From contig CM030935.1 of the NCBI GenBank assembly GCA_018136815.1, forward strand, positions 4,822,999 through 4,886,998: DNA of 64,000 nucleotides. Reading direction: 5' to 3'. Position 1 is the first letter of the stretch. Each line of letters starts with the position of its first letter. Under the pieces are notes generated by a model. It did not search any database and was not told the origin of the DNA. It worked only from the letters and a program-made list of their open reading frames with translations. Origin of the DNA: Isochrysis galbana. Its lineage: Eukaryota > Haptophyta > Isochrysidales > Isochrysidaceae. Below are positions 1 to 10,214 of the stretch, one piece after another. The position numbers and the translations under genes are program-made.

Positions 1-647
1 TTAATGTCCTTTTTTTCCTCAGCTAGCTGAGCTAGCTGAATGAAAAAGGGGGTATCTTCGGGTTCTTCTTCCTCCTCTGGTGGAGGGGAGGCGAATGAGG
101 TGTTGTTGTTGGGAGTCGGCATCGGGTCCGACTGTGGGTCGGCTCGCTTGCGCGACTGTTGTTGTGGCTGTTGTGCTGGTGGCTGCTGAGCTTGCTTGTG
201 TGGCTCTTTCCCCTTGTGTCCATGCGCGGCTTGAGCATACGATTTGGGTGTGGGGTTTGGTTGTTGGTTGGAGGGAGCAAAAGCTCCTAGGATTGATTGT
301 TGTGTCATGTGCCCGCCCCCGAGGGGTGCACAGATGGTAGGAGTTACCACCATGGGGGTGGCAGCAGAGCTGCCACCTCCCACGGGGAGTCCTTGAGTGG
401 GTGGCTGCACGGCGGCGCTGGCTTTCTGAGCCTGGTTCTGGCTGTGCTGGTCTGCAGGGAACAGGACCTTGCCTGTTCCCTGCTTCTGTGGCTGCCTGGG
501 AGGCGAGGATGGCGGGGCCATCTCGACGTCGTTGTCTGGCGGTGCTGAGGCCTGCGAGCGCTTTGGCTCCGGCGGCTTGGGGCGGCCCCGTTGGGGCGTC
601 GTGGCGGCGGGGGGCTGGGAGAGGGGAGCGGGCGGCGCGCGCTCCAT
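1..647 (-). CDS. Non-LTR retrotransposon-like ORF, 5' part (runs off window)
   Basis: An open frame starts at the ATG at 645-647 on the minus strand and stays open to base 1 (215 codons), so only the N-terminal part is in the window. The product starts MERAPPAPLSQPPAA, is rich in Pro, Gln and Ala, has a GAFAPSNQQPNPTPKSYAQAA-like stretch and an acidic EEEEEPED segment. This is the look of an ORF1/gag-like leader of an algal LINE, but no catalytic domain is reached. The first codons (ATGGAGCGCGCGCCGCC) match the start of another frame at 14694, which supports a repeated element with a shared 5' end. Identity as a LINE is inferred. It could be another repeat-family protein. Confidence 0.45.
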   Translation of the reverse strand, partial: MERAPPAPLSQPPAATTPQRGRPKPPEPKRSQASAPPDNDVEMAPPSSPPRQPQKQGTGKVLFPADQHSQNQAQKASAAVQPPTQGLPVGGGSSAATPMVVTPTICAPLGGGHMTQQSILGAFAPSNQQPNPTPKSYAQAAHGHKGKEPHKQAQQPPAQQPQQQSRKRADPQSDPMPTPNNNTSFASPPPEEEEEPEDTPFFIQLAQLAEEKKDI

Positions 648-655
648 CGCTAAAA

Positions 656-1220
656 CTATAACAATAGTTTTGAAAAGGGGGGGGGGGGGCCTATCGATAT
701 ATAATTGCCTCTATGACGTATCCAACGTTCTCCGTGGGGTAGGTATGCCGCGCATTCTTCCGCGGTGTACACGTCCCCCGTGTCCGAGTTAATGGTGTTG
801 TGAACAACAACCGTTTGTAGAGATTCCCACTTGGATCTATGTGAGTGATGTAAAGCAGGTGCTTTATGAAAACAATTATGCCAAATCGGGGAGCCCTGGG
901 TCCCTTCCCGCGTGTTAGTTTCCCTGCGTAGCCTAATCCGTCTAAAATTTTCGAGTGCTTGCTTCCAGAAGGCTGGGAGCGTGTTTTTACCGCAGATGTT
1001 GGCTAAGAGGCTTTTTGAGTCGACCTTCGAGAAGACCGCGGCTCTCCCCAATGGGGTGCGGCTGAACCATTGATCTAGGACCGCCTTCCAATCCGCCGTG
1101 GACGGGTTTAGGTAACGGATGATCCAAATCGCTTGAAGCGCTCGCGTGCGCTCGGCGCCGTCAATCGATTGTGCCAATCGACAGACAAGTCTATGTCTAT
1201 GTCCCTCTGAAGAGGCTCTT
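656..1220 (-). mobile_element. LINE (non-LTR retrotransposon) fragment, region downstream of RT
   Basis: A 5'-truncated minus-strand frame ends at the stop at 656-658. It encodes RALQAIWIIRYLNPSTADWK, then a GSPIWHNCF motif and a W...SLQ...VYTAEECA segment. These match the region after the reverse transcriptase in many LINEs, where an Ala/Leu-x-WIxRYLxP-x-W block is followed by an L/I-W-H-N motif. An in-frame stop upstream near 1220 and the absence of RT motifs show a fragment. It ends at a C-run (about 678-690) and a second element's ATG lies 9 bp beyond its stop, so one element apparently abuts or interrupts another. Confidence 0.6.
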
Positions 1221-2593
1221 CAAGGTGGGCCTTGCGAAACTCGCATTGGGTAGCTCACGCACTCTACACCTCCACTTCTAACTTTGGACAAACCACCCAA
1301 ACCGGTACAAAAGCTACACGCATGCCTGCTTATTGTCCGATAATGACAAAGAAGGATATTCCTTAAGCAGTGGGGGCGTTTGGTTTGCGTGTTCTACTTT
1401 TGGGTTGAGTGAGGGGCGGGGGGGGGCGCGGTGGAGCAGACTATTAGGCGTCAAAATGCGCACTTTCCCCCGACACACATAGGGCCAAATGCCAAATGAA
1501 CTCTTATTGCCTTTGTTGACGCATGGCTTTTCCACATAGTTGGTAATTCAACGCTTTTGCTCATCCACATGTTGGATGTGCTGGGTGGTGGTGTTGGGTG
1601 GTGATTGGACGCTGTTCCACATGTTGGGTGGTGGTGGTGGTGATTGAACCCTTTTCCACATGTTGGGTGGTGGTGATTTAACGCATCTCGCCTGGGGAAG
1701 GCGCCGGGGGAGTTGGAGTTGGGGGTGTAGGAAGCTTCGCCGCGTGAAAGTAGTGGGTCCATGAATGACCGCGTGTGCGGTAAGAATATTGTAAAAGACC
1801 TTTTTATCAGGTGGATCAGACCTTACGGGCCGCCCTCGGCGGCGGGGCCTGTGGAGAGGAGAGGAGAGTCGGCGCGCTTCATGCCGCAACCAACTATAAA
1901 GGTAGTGGTGGGTGACTCAAAATGAATCGCCCTGGTATTGGCAGCAGGGGTGTGACCTAGTAGAAAGAAGTGCTATCCCGAGAAGAAAGGAGAGGGGGGG
2001 GGGGTGCTACCGTGGAAGCGCACGGCAGGCGGCCAGCCGGATGGCGGACCTAAGCAATGAGGATTTTATGTCCGGCGGCGACAACGAGCTGGACACAAGG
2101 CGGCAACGGCTAGCGTTCAACGGCAACCGGCCGCCACTCGGAGGCGGCGTGATAAGAGAGACTCTCCTAGGAGGCGACGTCTCTTCTACGTGCAACAAAA
2201 GCATAAGCGCAGCGGCCGATCTAAAAATTCATATGCCGGTCCGAGGTGCCACCATGGCAGCTAGTCGTATCGCACACCTGAGCAAGAGGCCACCTTGAGG
2301 CGTCATGATGACGCATCATCATGAAGGGTGAGTGAGTTGAGGGGACGTGATCGGTGCTAGCAGCACATGCAGCTCTACCGCGCCGTGGAGAGCGCGTTTC
2401 GGGCGTTTGCACACCTCGATGAGAGCGAATGGTACGCCACAAATTGACGGCGATCGGATCCCCGCACAACAGCGGGCGCTAGCTGAGTCAGCTCAGAAGC
2501 GTAGCAAAGTAGCACGCATATGGGCGAGGCAGCATTATTAGCGGCATCAACCTAGCAAGGTGGCCTCCAATCACAAGAGTGTCGCTTGTGAGG
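1221..2593. other. Intergenic, no recognised gene; short GGT/CCACATGTTGGG repeats
   Basis: No convincing protein was found. Around 1563-1680 a degenerate repeat of CCACATGTTGGGTGGTGGTG followed by ATTGAACCCTTT-like spacers occurs three times with a period of roughly 50 bp. A G-run lies near 1996-2003. Frames of 60-130 codons occur on both strands but have no recognisable domain. Confidence 0.4.
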
Positions 2594-5500
2594 TCACCGA
2601 TTGTTGGGGCAGTTCCGCTTGGTGTGGCCCTCTTGGCTGCACACGCTGCACTTGCGCTTGGTGCTTGTGGCTGACCCGCCGGTTCCGCACCCCCCCTTCC
2701 CTGAGGTTGCTGAACCCCCTCTTCCTCCTGCCCTTTCGCCGCGTTGAGCAGACGATCCATGGCCACCAGCGCCGCCCTTGCTGACCCCTCCGCCCTTGCC
2801 GTTGCCGCCGCGGCCACCATACGCGCTTGCCCCGAATGCCGAGCCACGCCCCTTGAAACCCGCACTGTCGAGCCCCGCATGGCAATCGCGCGCCCAATGG
2901 CCGGGCTGTCCGCACTTGTAGCAGGCGCCCGCGGCTGCCATGGGCGCGCCACCGCCGCCGCCTCCCCCCCAGGAAGCGCACCCTCCCCCATTGACCCCAC
3001 TCCCGCCGCGCCCTCCGCCACCGCCACGACCGCCGCCTCGTCCACCTCGTCGCTCGACCATGCGCAGGCCGTTGAAGGCTGCCAAAGCTTCCGTAGTCTC
3101 GAGATCCTCGAGATCGACGGCCGCGCCAGGGCCTCCACAGCGCCCGCCCTGCAGTTGACTCAAACCTGGACCGCTGCCTGGCCGGCCAGGGCCGCTCCCG
3201 CCACCCCCATCCCCGCCGCCTCCACCTATCCTCGCGCTCGAGTCAGACAGCCTCGAGCAGAGGAGCTCAACTTGTCTCAGTGCCTCGGCCGACTCGTTGC
3301 AACTCTGCAGCACCTCCTTCAGGTAGGCGTGCGAGCAGAAGCAGCATTCGTCGTATGATTGGAAGAAGAGGTGTGCAGGGATGCCGCCACGCTTGAAGCC
3401 GAAGTTGAGCAGTGGCTGAGCACAAGCGTCGCACATCGCAGCGTCGAGCCGCGTCAGTGATGTGCCGCCGGGCAGGTACAACCGAAGGCACGCGCCTGAG
3501 GAGCACTCAAGGACAGCCGACTCCTTTCTCCTCGAGAACTGCACTTCGCCCCGCCGGCACTTAGGGCACGGGCGTACCGGCAGCGCACCGCTCGCCAAGA
3601 CGCAATTCGCGGTGCAGCTGAAACAACGCAACTCTCCGCCGCCCGCCCTGCCACCCGTGGCAGAGGCCGGCGCCCTCTTAAAACACGAGGGGCAGACGGT
3701 GTGCTTCTTTCCCGACTGACGGTTGGTGAGCTCGACCACCTGAAAGTTGCACAGCGGGCAGCGGTGCGCGTGCGACGAGAGGGCGCCCGTCGGAGGCAGC
3801 GTGTGGTGCTCTCTGCACGTGGCGCAGTGGAGCGCGCGGAGCTCGGCGTCGCCTGCGCGCTTTACGCGCAGCTGCATCGGGCCGCCGCAGGTGCCACACT
3901 GTGGGCTGGACCCGTCATCCATCTGCTGGGCGGGCCAGTGCGAGGCGTCCGTCCGCCCAAATTCCCTCGCCGCTGCGGCGCGCAGATGGTGTAGGTTGGA
4001 GGCAGCCTTGAGATAGAGAGCGCGCATCGTCCGCACCGTCTTATCGACGGCGTTTTGGCGTGTCATGGCGCCGTTCACGATGGCTCCCATGTCGCGCTCC
4101 ATCTCGGCACGGAGCGATGGAACACCCAGGTCAAAGCCGAGTGGCAAATATCCGTCGAGCAATGCACGTGCGAGGGGCATCGGCAAGAAATAGTGGCCTC
4201 GCGGGCACTTTTCCGCGTAGCCGCGGTCCAGGATCTTCTTGATATGCTCCGCGATCGTCGCGTCGGTACCGATTCCCTGCTCGTCCATCAGCGAAATGAG
4301 CTCCGGCTCCGTGAGGGGCTCGGGCGGGCTTGTGCGCCCTTCTCGCATGTGCAGGGCGGTCGGCTCAAATTGCTCGCCCTCGTAGTAGGCGGGGATCTTG
4401 CGGCCGGTCCACTTCTCATAGGTGTAGACCTCAAGGTAATTATACTCGCGGATCATCAGCCCGTTGGCGGTGAAGATCTCGCCGGCGATGTCGAGCTTGA
4501 CGGTGGTTTCGTGGCCGATTGCATCGCGAGAGCAGCATGCGAGGAACCGGCGCGTGACGTACTCGTATAGGCGCGCCTGCCACGTGGCGGCGAGGCGCAA
4601 GGGTGAGGCGCGGCGCATCGCGTGCGTGGACTATGGCGAGGGGCGGTCGGGCGGAGAGCTGCCGTGCGCGCCAGGCGACCGGGGCGAGCGCGTGCGTACA
4701 CCTCGTCTCCGACGAGCCCGTCGCCCGCCTTGACAGGGTGGATGGGCGGGTGCGCCTGGTCGTCATGGCCCCCGTCGCGCGGCCACTCGAAGCCGCCGTT
4801 CTGGAGCGAGCGCGCAAAGGCACCCCATTGGGGGCTGCCCGTCTGGGCGTCAATCAGCGTGGCGAGGTCGAAGCCCTCTTTGAACTTGTCCGTCTCCGTG
4901 CGTGGGTATGAAAGGTAACCCTGCTGGTATAGCTTCTCGGCGATCTCCATAGCCTTGTCGGAGGGCATGCGAAGCCTTCTCGAAGCCTCTTTTTGGAGCT
5001 CGACCGTGCACAGCGGCGTGGGCCGCCACCGACGCTTCTCATGTCCATTGATCGACACCACCGTGGCGACCCGCCGCTCGACGCAAATCTCATATAGCAG
5101 CTGGACGCAGTCGCGGTCAAAGAGGCGGTGCCGCTGCCAATTGAATGTCGCACTCGTCTCTTCCGCCGGCACCACCTCGCCATCTGGTGAAAAAGCCGTG
5201 TTCTTCTTGTGCTCAAGCTCTAAGTACCAGAACGACTCCTGCGAGGGCGCCATGCCTAGTGAGCGATGCGCGCGAGTGGTAGCAACAGTTGCGGCACGCG
5301 CCTGGGAGGGGAGCAACGTTGGCGCTCGCCTGAAGGAAGGCCTCGATCCGTTTGGCGCGTTGCACCACGAACCACATCGTGGGAAACTGGCAGGGACCGT
5401 AGCTCATGATGCCATCGAGGCCCTCGTACTCGTTTTGGAGTGTGAGCGTCTGCAGCCGCGTGAAGGCTGCGCCAAGGCGGAGGTCGAGTTCGCACCGAGC

Positions 5501-6832
5501 ACGCACGGCGTCCGCCTAGTGGAGTAGTAGGGGGCGCGGGGCGCGGCGTCGCACGGAGAGGATGGCGCAGAGAGAGGCACGTGCGTGGACCGGCCCAAAT
5601 GTTCAGAGCAAATCTGTGTGGTGGGCGCGCGGGCGCACAAGCAAGCGGCCCGAGCAGTGAGCCCATCAGGCAGTCAGCAGCCACTCACTTGTCGCCGGTC
5701 GGGCGCGTGCAGGTTGTTCACAGCATGAAATATGTCGCGAGGGATGAGCGCCGAGAAGCGAGCCCGCTTGACCTGCAAAAGACCGCCAATGAGCATCAGC
5801 CCCAGCGAGTAGCCTAGCGTAGGGGACGGCGAAAAGGCCATAGATGGAGGCCCTTGCCAAAGGGGTGCTTCGCCTAATGAGCAGGTGCACCTGCATCCTA
5901 GGGTTGACCGCGAGGCAGACGTCCATCACCTCGAAGCCGATCGCCTCGCCTGAGACGCCACGAGCAGACCAAGGAGGCGGACGAGTCTGGATGGGAAGGT
6001 GGCTGGCACTGCCATCACACGCAAAGCTCCGGCGACCGTCGTCGTGGCAAGTCAGCAACGTACCGACCGCGCCTCTACCATGTAAGGATACATTCACGTG
6101 ACACACCCCTCATCCACTAGCTTGCGTTGCTGGCTCACCCTCACGATCGCAATCGAGCCACAGGTGCAGCTCATGCCGGCCGCGCGCCGCCTCCTCAAGA
6201 TTTTGCTTGATGTCCAGCTTGTCCTTGGGCACCTGTTGGGCGCGCGCATGAGTGCAAGCTTCCTCGGCAGGCGTGGAGATAGTCGGCAAAGCTCTCATTC
6301 GGAGAGCTGCGCACACCAGCGCTCGGATAGGTGCTGTGAACAACTCAGCAGGGTCGCAGCGGTTCCACTTGCGGTGCGCCTCGTCCGCAAATTCATGCTC
6401 CATTAGATGGCCGAGAACCTGCGAGAGGGAGAGAGGGAAAGAGTTGAGTCAGGGCGAGGCAGTGTTGAGCGGCACCGCTCATGACAAGACCACGTACGAG
6501 CGCACATTCAGCGCAAGGCGAGGGAAAGCAGGAGCCCGCCTGCAGTGACAATGCCCTGAGCCCTGACCCTTTTTGTCCACATCCGCCGCAGGCTGGACAA
6601 GCTGTTGCGCCTCTCCCTCCCTCCATGTATCCCTCCCTCCATCGCCATCTCTCACCGACGTGATGGTCATCTGGCACGGCCTACCGCTGAGCTGCAGCGA
6701 GAACTCGAAGAGGCGATTAAAGCGCGCGGCGCCCTGGGAGGTGCGGTAATTGCGCCCGGAGAGTATCTCGGCCAGCTCCTTCGCCACAGATGGCTTCTCA
6801 GCCACGGCGAGCACGCGTAAAGGCATTCCCAT
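2594..6832 (-). CDS. TOP3A: DNA topoisomerase III alpha (type IA), eight exons
   Basis: Type IA topoisomerase that passes single strands and, with RecQ-family helicases and RMI1, dissolves recombination intermediates. Modelled exons (minus): 6832-6656, 6418-6317, 6232-6139, 5949-5891, 5772-5689, 5515-5330, 5238-4702 and 4576-2594, giving 1073 residues. All junctions keep frame. Visible motifs are the Toprim glutamate in [14 protein letters not shown], the acidic triad DCDREGEAIGFE rebuilt across exons 3 and 4, and the active-site tyrosine in [13 protein letters not shown] at about residue 345. Motifs QAHPPIHP and [15 protein letters not shown] follow. The C-terminus has several CxxC zinc ribbons, a Gly-rich linker and two CCHC knuckles ([28 protein letters not shown]). 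Five introns have plain GTGAG/GTGCA/GTGTAC donors. The 84-nt intron 6233-6316 (GTGTGC...CAACAG) is in frame and could be retained. Intron 5239-5329 uses a GC donor (CAG/GCGAGC). Start may be 6832 or the second ATG at 6826. A CT-rich tract lies upstream. Confidence 0.93.
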
Positions 6833-6837
6833 TAAGA

Positions 6838-7042
6838 ATGGGAGAGAGGGAGGGAGAAAGAGAGACCAATAAATGGGGAGGGAGAGAGCAGAGAAGGGAG
6901 GGAGACAAAGGGAGAGGGAGAGAAAGGAGGGCTGGGGTGATGGAAGAGTGTGTTGGGGGTAGTGGCGAGCCTGTAGAGGAAGGTCACTGTATAGAGGGAG
7001 AAGGAGAAAGAGCGCGCGAGAGAGCGTTAACTCCAATTTAAT
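6838..7042 (-). promoter_or_regulatory. Polypyrimidine-rich leader upstream of TOP3A
   Basis: Almost uninterrupted purine on the plus strand, therefore CT-rich in the sense of the topoisomerase gene, ending just before its start codon. Similar tracts precede several other starts in this window. A role in transcription initiation or as a 5' UTR is inferred only from position. Confidence 0.3.
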
Positions 7043-7188
7043 CTCAATCTCGATGCGGGAGAGTCTCCTCAAGGCCATGCGGTAAAGGAGTAAAGGGAGC
7101 AACCGCACGGCTGGAGGCGATCGCGGAGGACACAGGGCGAGAGGGTGGGTGGGGGCGTGGGGGCTGGGGTTGGCCGCCGCCCTCCCAC

Positions 7189-7372
7189 CCTACATGTGAA
7201 ACACAGCCAAACTTAGAAATAAAACAGCAAAAACAGTATGTTTTTTGCCGTCGAAAAAAAACAGTGTAAAAAACAGATGTGCGGGGTAGGGGGGCCGCCC
7301 GAAATAAAACAGCGAAAAACATATGTTTTGGGCCTCCGAAAAAAAACACTGTTCCTGTGTTTCACATGTAGG
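7189..7372. mobile_element. 184-bp MITE with 18-bp TIRs and 8-bp target duplication (hAT-like)
   Basis: The ends CCTACATGTGAAACACAG (7189-7206) and CTGTGTTTCACATGTAGG (7355-7372) are perfect inverted repeats. They are flanked by direct repeats CCTCCCAC at 7181-7188 and 7373-7380. An 8-bp duplication is typical of hAT superfamily insertion. The interior holds two similar arms of about 55 bp (GAAATAAAACAGC...CCGAAAAAAAACA...). No transposase is encoded, so it is non-autonomous. The superfamily call rests on duplication length and terminal repeats only. Confidence 0.75.
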
Positions 7373-8133
7373 CCTCCCACCCGATCGCAACGTCGGCGTG
7401 TCGGCGTCAGTAGTCAGTAGCTAAGAATCTTGGGATCGGTATCGGTATCGGGAACGGGAACCGGGAACGGAAGTTCGAAGTTCGAACTTCGTACTTCGAA
7501 GAAGCCTTGCCCCTACCCTTACAGTCTTACAATATTACAATATTACAGTCTACAGTCTATTATGTATTGTTTACTTACTTACTCAAATAAGTTTATATTT
7601 GGCACGATGGAGGATGGAAGGCGGCCCCGCTCTCCCCTCTCTCCCCTCTCTCTCCCCTCTCCCCTCTCCCCACTCCCTTGCCCTTTGCCCCTTGCCCCAT
7701 CCGCGCAAGCGACTCCCCTGTAGCCCGGTCACTCACTGTGGGGGTGCGGAGAGCACCAGCTACAATGGACAATGGATGAATGAAGGGCAAAATAAGCTCC
7801 CTATAGGTTCCGGTAGGATGGATCAGCAAAAAAAATTGGGGGTTCTCCGGCGAAATTTTCGAAAAATACCGAATTTCAGGCCTTCGAAGACGGTGCGCGA
7901 AATACAGTCGGGCCCCCCTCCGGTATATTTTTAGTGAGGCCCTTCATGCGAGGCACAAGCATGGAATGACGAGGAGACCTTGGACGCCAACTCACTGGGT
8001 CTACAAGGCGTGGTTCTATGCACACTGGACCATAAGTCAAGCTCATAATTTTTCACTTAAATGTGTACGAACGTATCACAAAGCTCAAGACGTTTACGTT
8101 GACCACTAGTCACCAAGGGCTAGAGCGGCTAAT
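7373..8133. other. Intergenic; CT-rich patch, no recognised gene
   Basis: Holds short repeats such as ATCGGTATCGG (7433-7460) and TTCGAAGTTCGAACTTCG (7473-7490), a CT-rich patch at 7621-7700, and a 16-mer AGCCCGGTCACTCACT at 7722-7737 that recurs near 45808 and, inverted, near 48437. No protein family is recognised. Confidence 0.35.
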
Positions 8134-8780
8134 TTGGCACCACGACCGGGCGGACGGCATGGTCTTTTTTTTCATCCGTTTCAACTAGTGACAGCAAACG
8201 ACGTCAAATCAAGATATGCTGCCCTAGTGGCCGAGCGAATTGCCCTTTCCAGCCTCGCACATCTTGTCGAATATCGGCATTGGCGCGAAAACCGCCCGAA
8301 CGTTAACGTACCGAGATGCGCTCGAGTGCCGAACTTTCGAACGCTACAGGGAGCGCTGCCGGCGCTTTCTCGGTCTCCCACTGGGATAGAATGCCGCACC
8401 AGGCACCATATCCAAATATGCCGCCCTAGCAGCCACGCCAATCGCCGCCGCCGCCCGCGCGCATCGCGAAATCGACGGCAGCGAGGTCTGCCCTCGTTGT
8501 GCATGTCTGCGCGTTGCTAAGTTGCCCTGGTGCCGACGCCTGGTCGTCCGTCCAGGTGTGGTTAGTTTTCGCCCCGTTTGGTTTAGTTTGTGTGGCTCTG
8601 TTGTCGTAGACTTTTTGAGTCCATTCGCTGTAGTCTTCCGTGTCTACCTCGGACCTAAGAAGCTCTCATTCTCACGCTCCCTCTCTCCCACTAGCTCGCT
8701 AGCTAGCCTCGTCTCTACTCTCCGACGCCACGCGTCGCGATCCTCCAACCTTCAGTCTACCTCATCGCTCGTGGCGCCCA

Positions 8781-9137
8781 ATGGCAGACACTCTCAGACC
8801 CGACTCTTACTACGATCTGTCAGACATCTTCCCGCAAGCAACAATCAACGACCCTTTCACGACCGCGTCAGCTGCCGGCTCGATCGAACGTCCCTCTGCC
8901 TATGAGCCTGTAGTCATCGCGTGTTCGACACTCTGGTGTCTTTATGCTTTATGGACCGAAGAAAGTTATTACCGTCTCCTTGTGATGGTAGCGGGTGTCG
9001 GCGTCCAAGATCAAGGATTTTATTTGTTTCTCATTGTTTCTCATTGTCACTATCAGCTAGCAGCTGTCAGTGTAGTGCGAGGGTTGTGTGTTGTGTGTTG
9101 TGTGCTTCTTGTTCTTGCGAGTGGCTTTATTTATTAG
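8781..9137 (+). CDS. Unrecognised ORF, possibly first exon or repeat ORF
   Basis: An ATG-initiated frame of 118 codons (MADTLRPDSYYDLSDIF...) follows a CT-rich leader with in-frame stops. The N-terminal 45 residues look protein-like; the remainder is Val/Cys/Leu-rich and may be translated intron or non-coding sequence. No family recognised. The region 8213-8446 upstream contains an approximate duplication (ATATGCYGCCCTAGYRGCC) at 8213 and 8416. Could be the start of a mobile-element polyprotein. Confidence 0.2.
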   Translation: MADTLRPDSYYDLSDIFPQATINDPFTTASAAGSIERPSAYEPVVIACSTLWCLYALWTEESYYRLLVMVAGVGVQDQGFYLFLIVSHCHYQLAAVSVVRGLCVVCCVLLVLASGFIY

Positions 9138-9415
9138 AATTTATGATTTATGATGCTACTGTTGTGAGCTTGTGAGCTGAGGATCAGTTTTGGTTTCGAC
9201 CGTAAGCTGATATGAGTACGTGAGTACTGATGTTCGTAGCAGCTCGGTCGGTGCCCACCGGGACCATACCCATAATACCCATACGCCCATCCATACTGTA
9301 CACCTGCTGGGTTGCGCCGCACCACGTTTTGTTTTTGCGGAGGACATTCGCTCCCCCCCCTGCCGGTATAGCCGCCGCCGCCCGCTGTCGCGCCCGCTCG
9401 CCTCCTTGGACCCGA

Positions 9416-9418
<3 letters not shown>

Positions 9419-9455
<37 letters not shown>

Positions 9456-10145
9456 TCTCTTCTTCTCTCTCTCTCTCTCCTCGTTCTCTTCTCTCTCTCT
9501 CCTCTTTCTCTTCTCTTTCTCTCTTCTTGTCTTCTCTCCCCCTTTGTCTCTCTCTCGTCTCGCTTCTCTTCTCTTCACTGTCGCCCACCCTGCCTCCCTC
9601 CTCTCTCTCTCTCTCTACTCTCTCTCTTTCTCTCTCTCTCTCCTCTTCTCTCCTATCTCCTCCTCTCTTCACCCTCCCTCCCCGCCCGCCCCTCTTGCTC
9701 TCTCTCCTCACCCTTCCCTCCCCACCCTTTCCCCTCCCCACCGCTGCGGCCCCCTCCCTCCCCCCCTCACCCTTCCTACCCCCCTCTCCTTCTCCCCCTC
9801 ACTCTCACTCTGCCTTCTCACACTCTCCTCTCTCTCTCTCTCTCTCTCTTCTTCGTCTCCTCCTCCTCCTCCTCCTCCTCCTCCTCCTTCTCCTCCTCTC
9901 CTCTCTCACCTTTTCTCCTTCTCTCTCTTGTCTCTTTCTCATCTTTCTCATCTCACTCTCCTCTCTTTCCTCTCGCGCTCTCTCTCCTCTTTCTCCTCTC
10001 TCTCTCCTCTCTCTGCTCCTCGTCGATCCGCTGCTTCTCTCCCGACCGCTCGCTGCGGTCGGTTGGCTCTAGCGCTCCCTCTCTTCCTCTCTCGCTCGCT
10101 GCCCTCTTTCCTCCCCTTCTCCCCCCCTCCCTCCTTCCTCGCTTC
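9419..10145. repeat. CT-rich microsatellite tract upstream of the GT49 gene
   Basis: About 700 bp of almost pure pyrimidine on the plus strand with (CT)n, (TCC)n at 9858-9895 and C-runs. It ends about 70 bp before the ATG at 10215. Long open frames across it are composition artefacts. Confidence 0.85.
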
Positions 10146-10214
10146 CTCCCTCCCTACCTGTGCTCGCTGTGGACGCGCGATCGTGTGTGATCATCTGTTG
10201 GGCGGTCACGCTCG

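Noticed and set aside
2744-5527. Plus-strand frames of 90-200 codons opposite TOP3A
   Set aside because: Antisense shadows of a clearly coding GC-rich gene.
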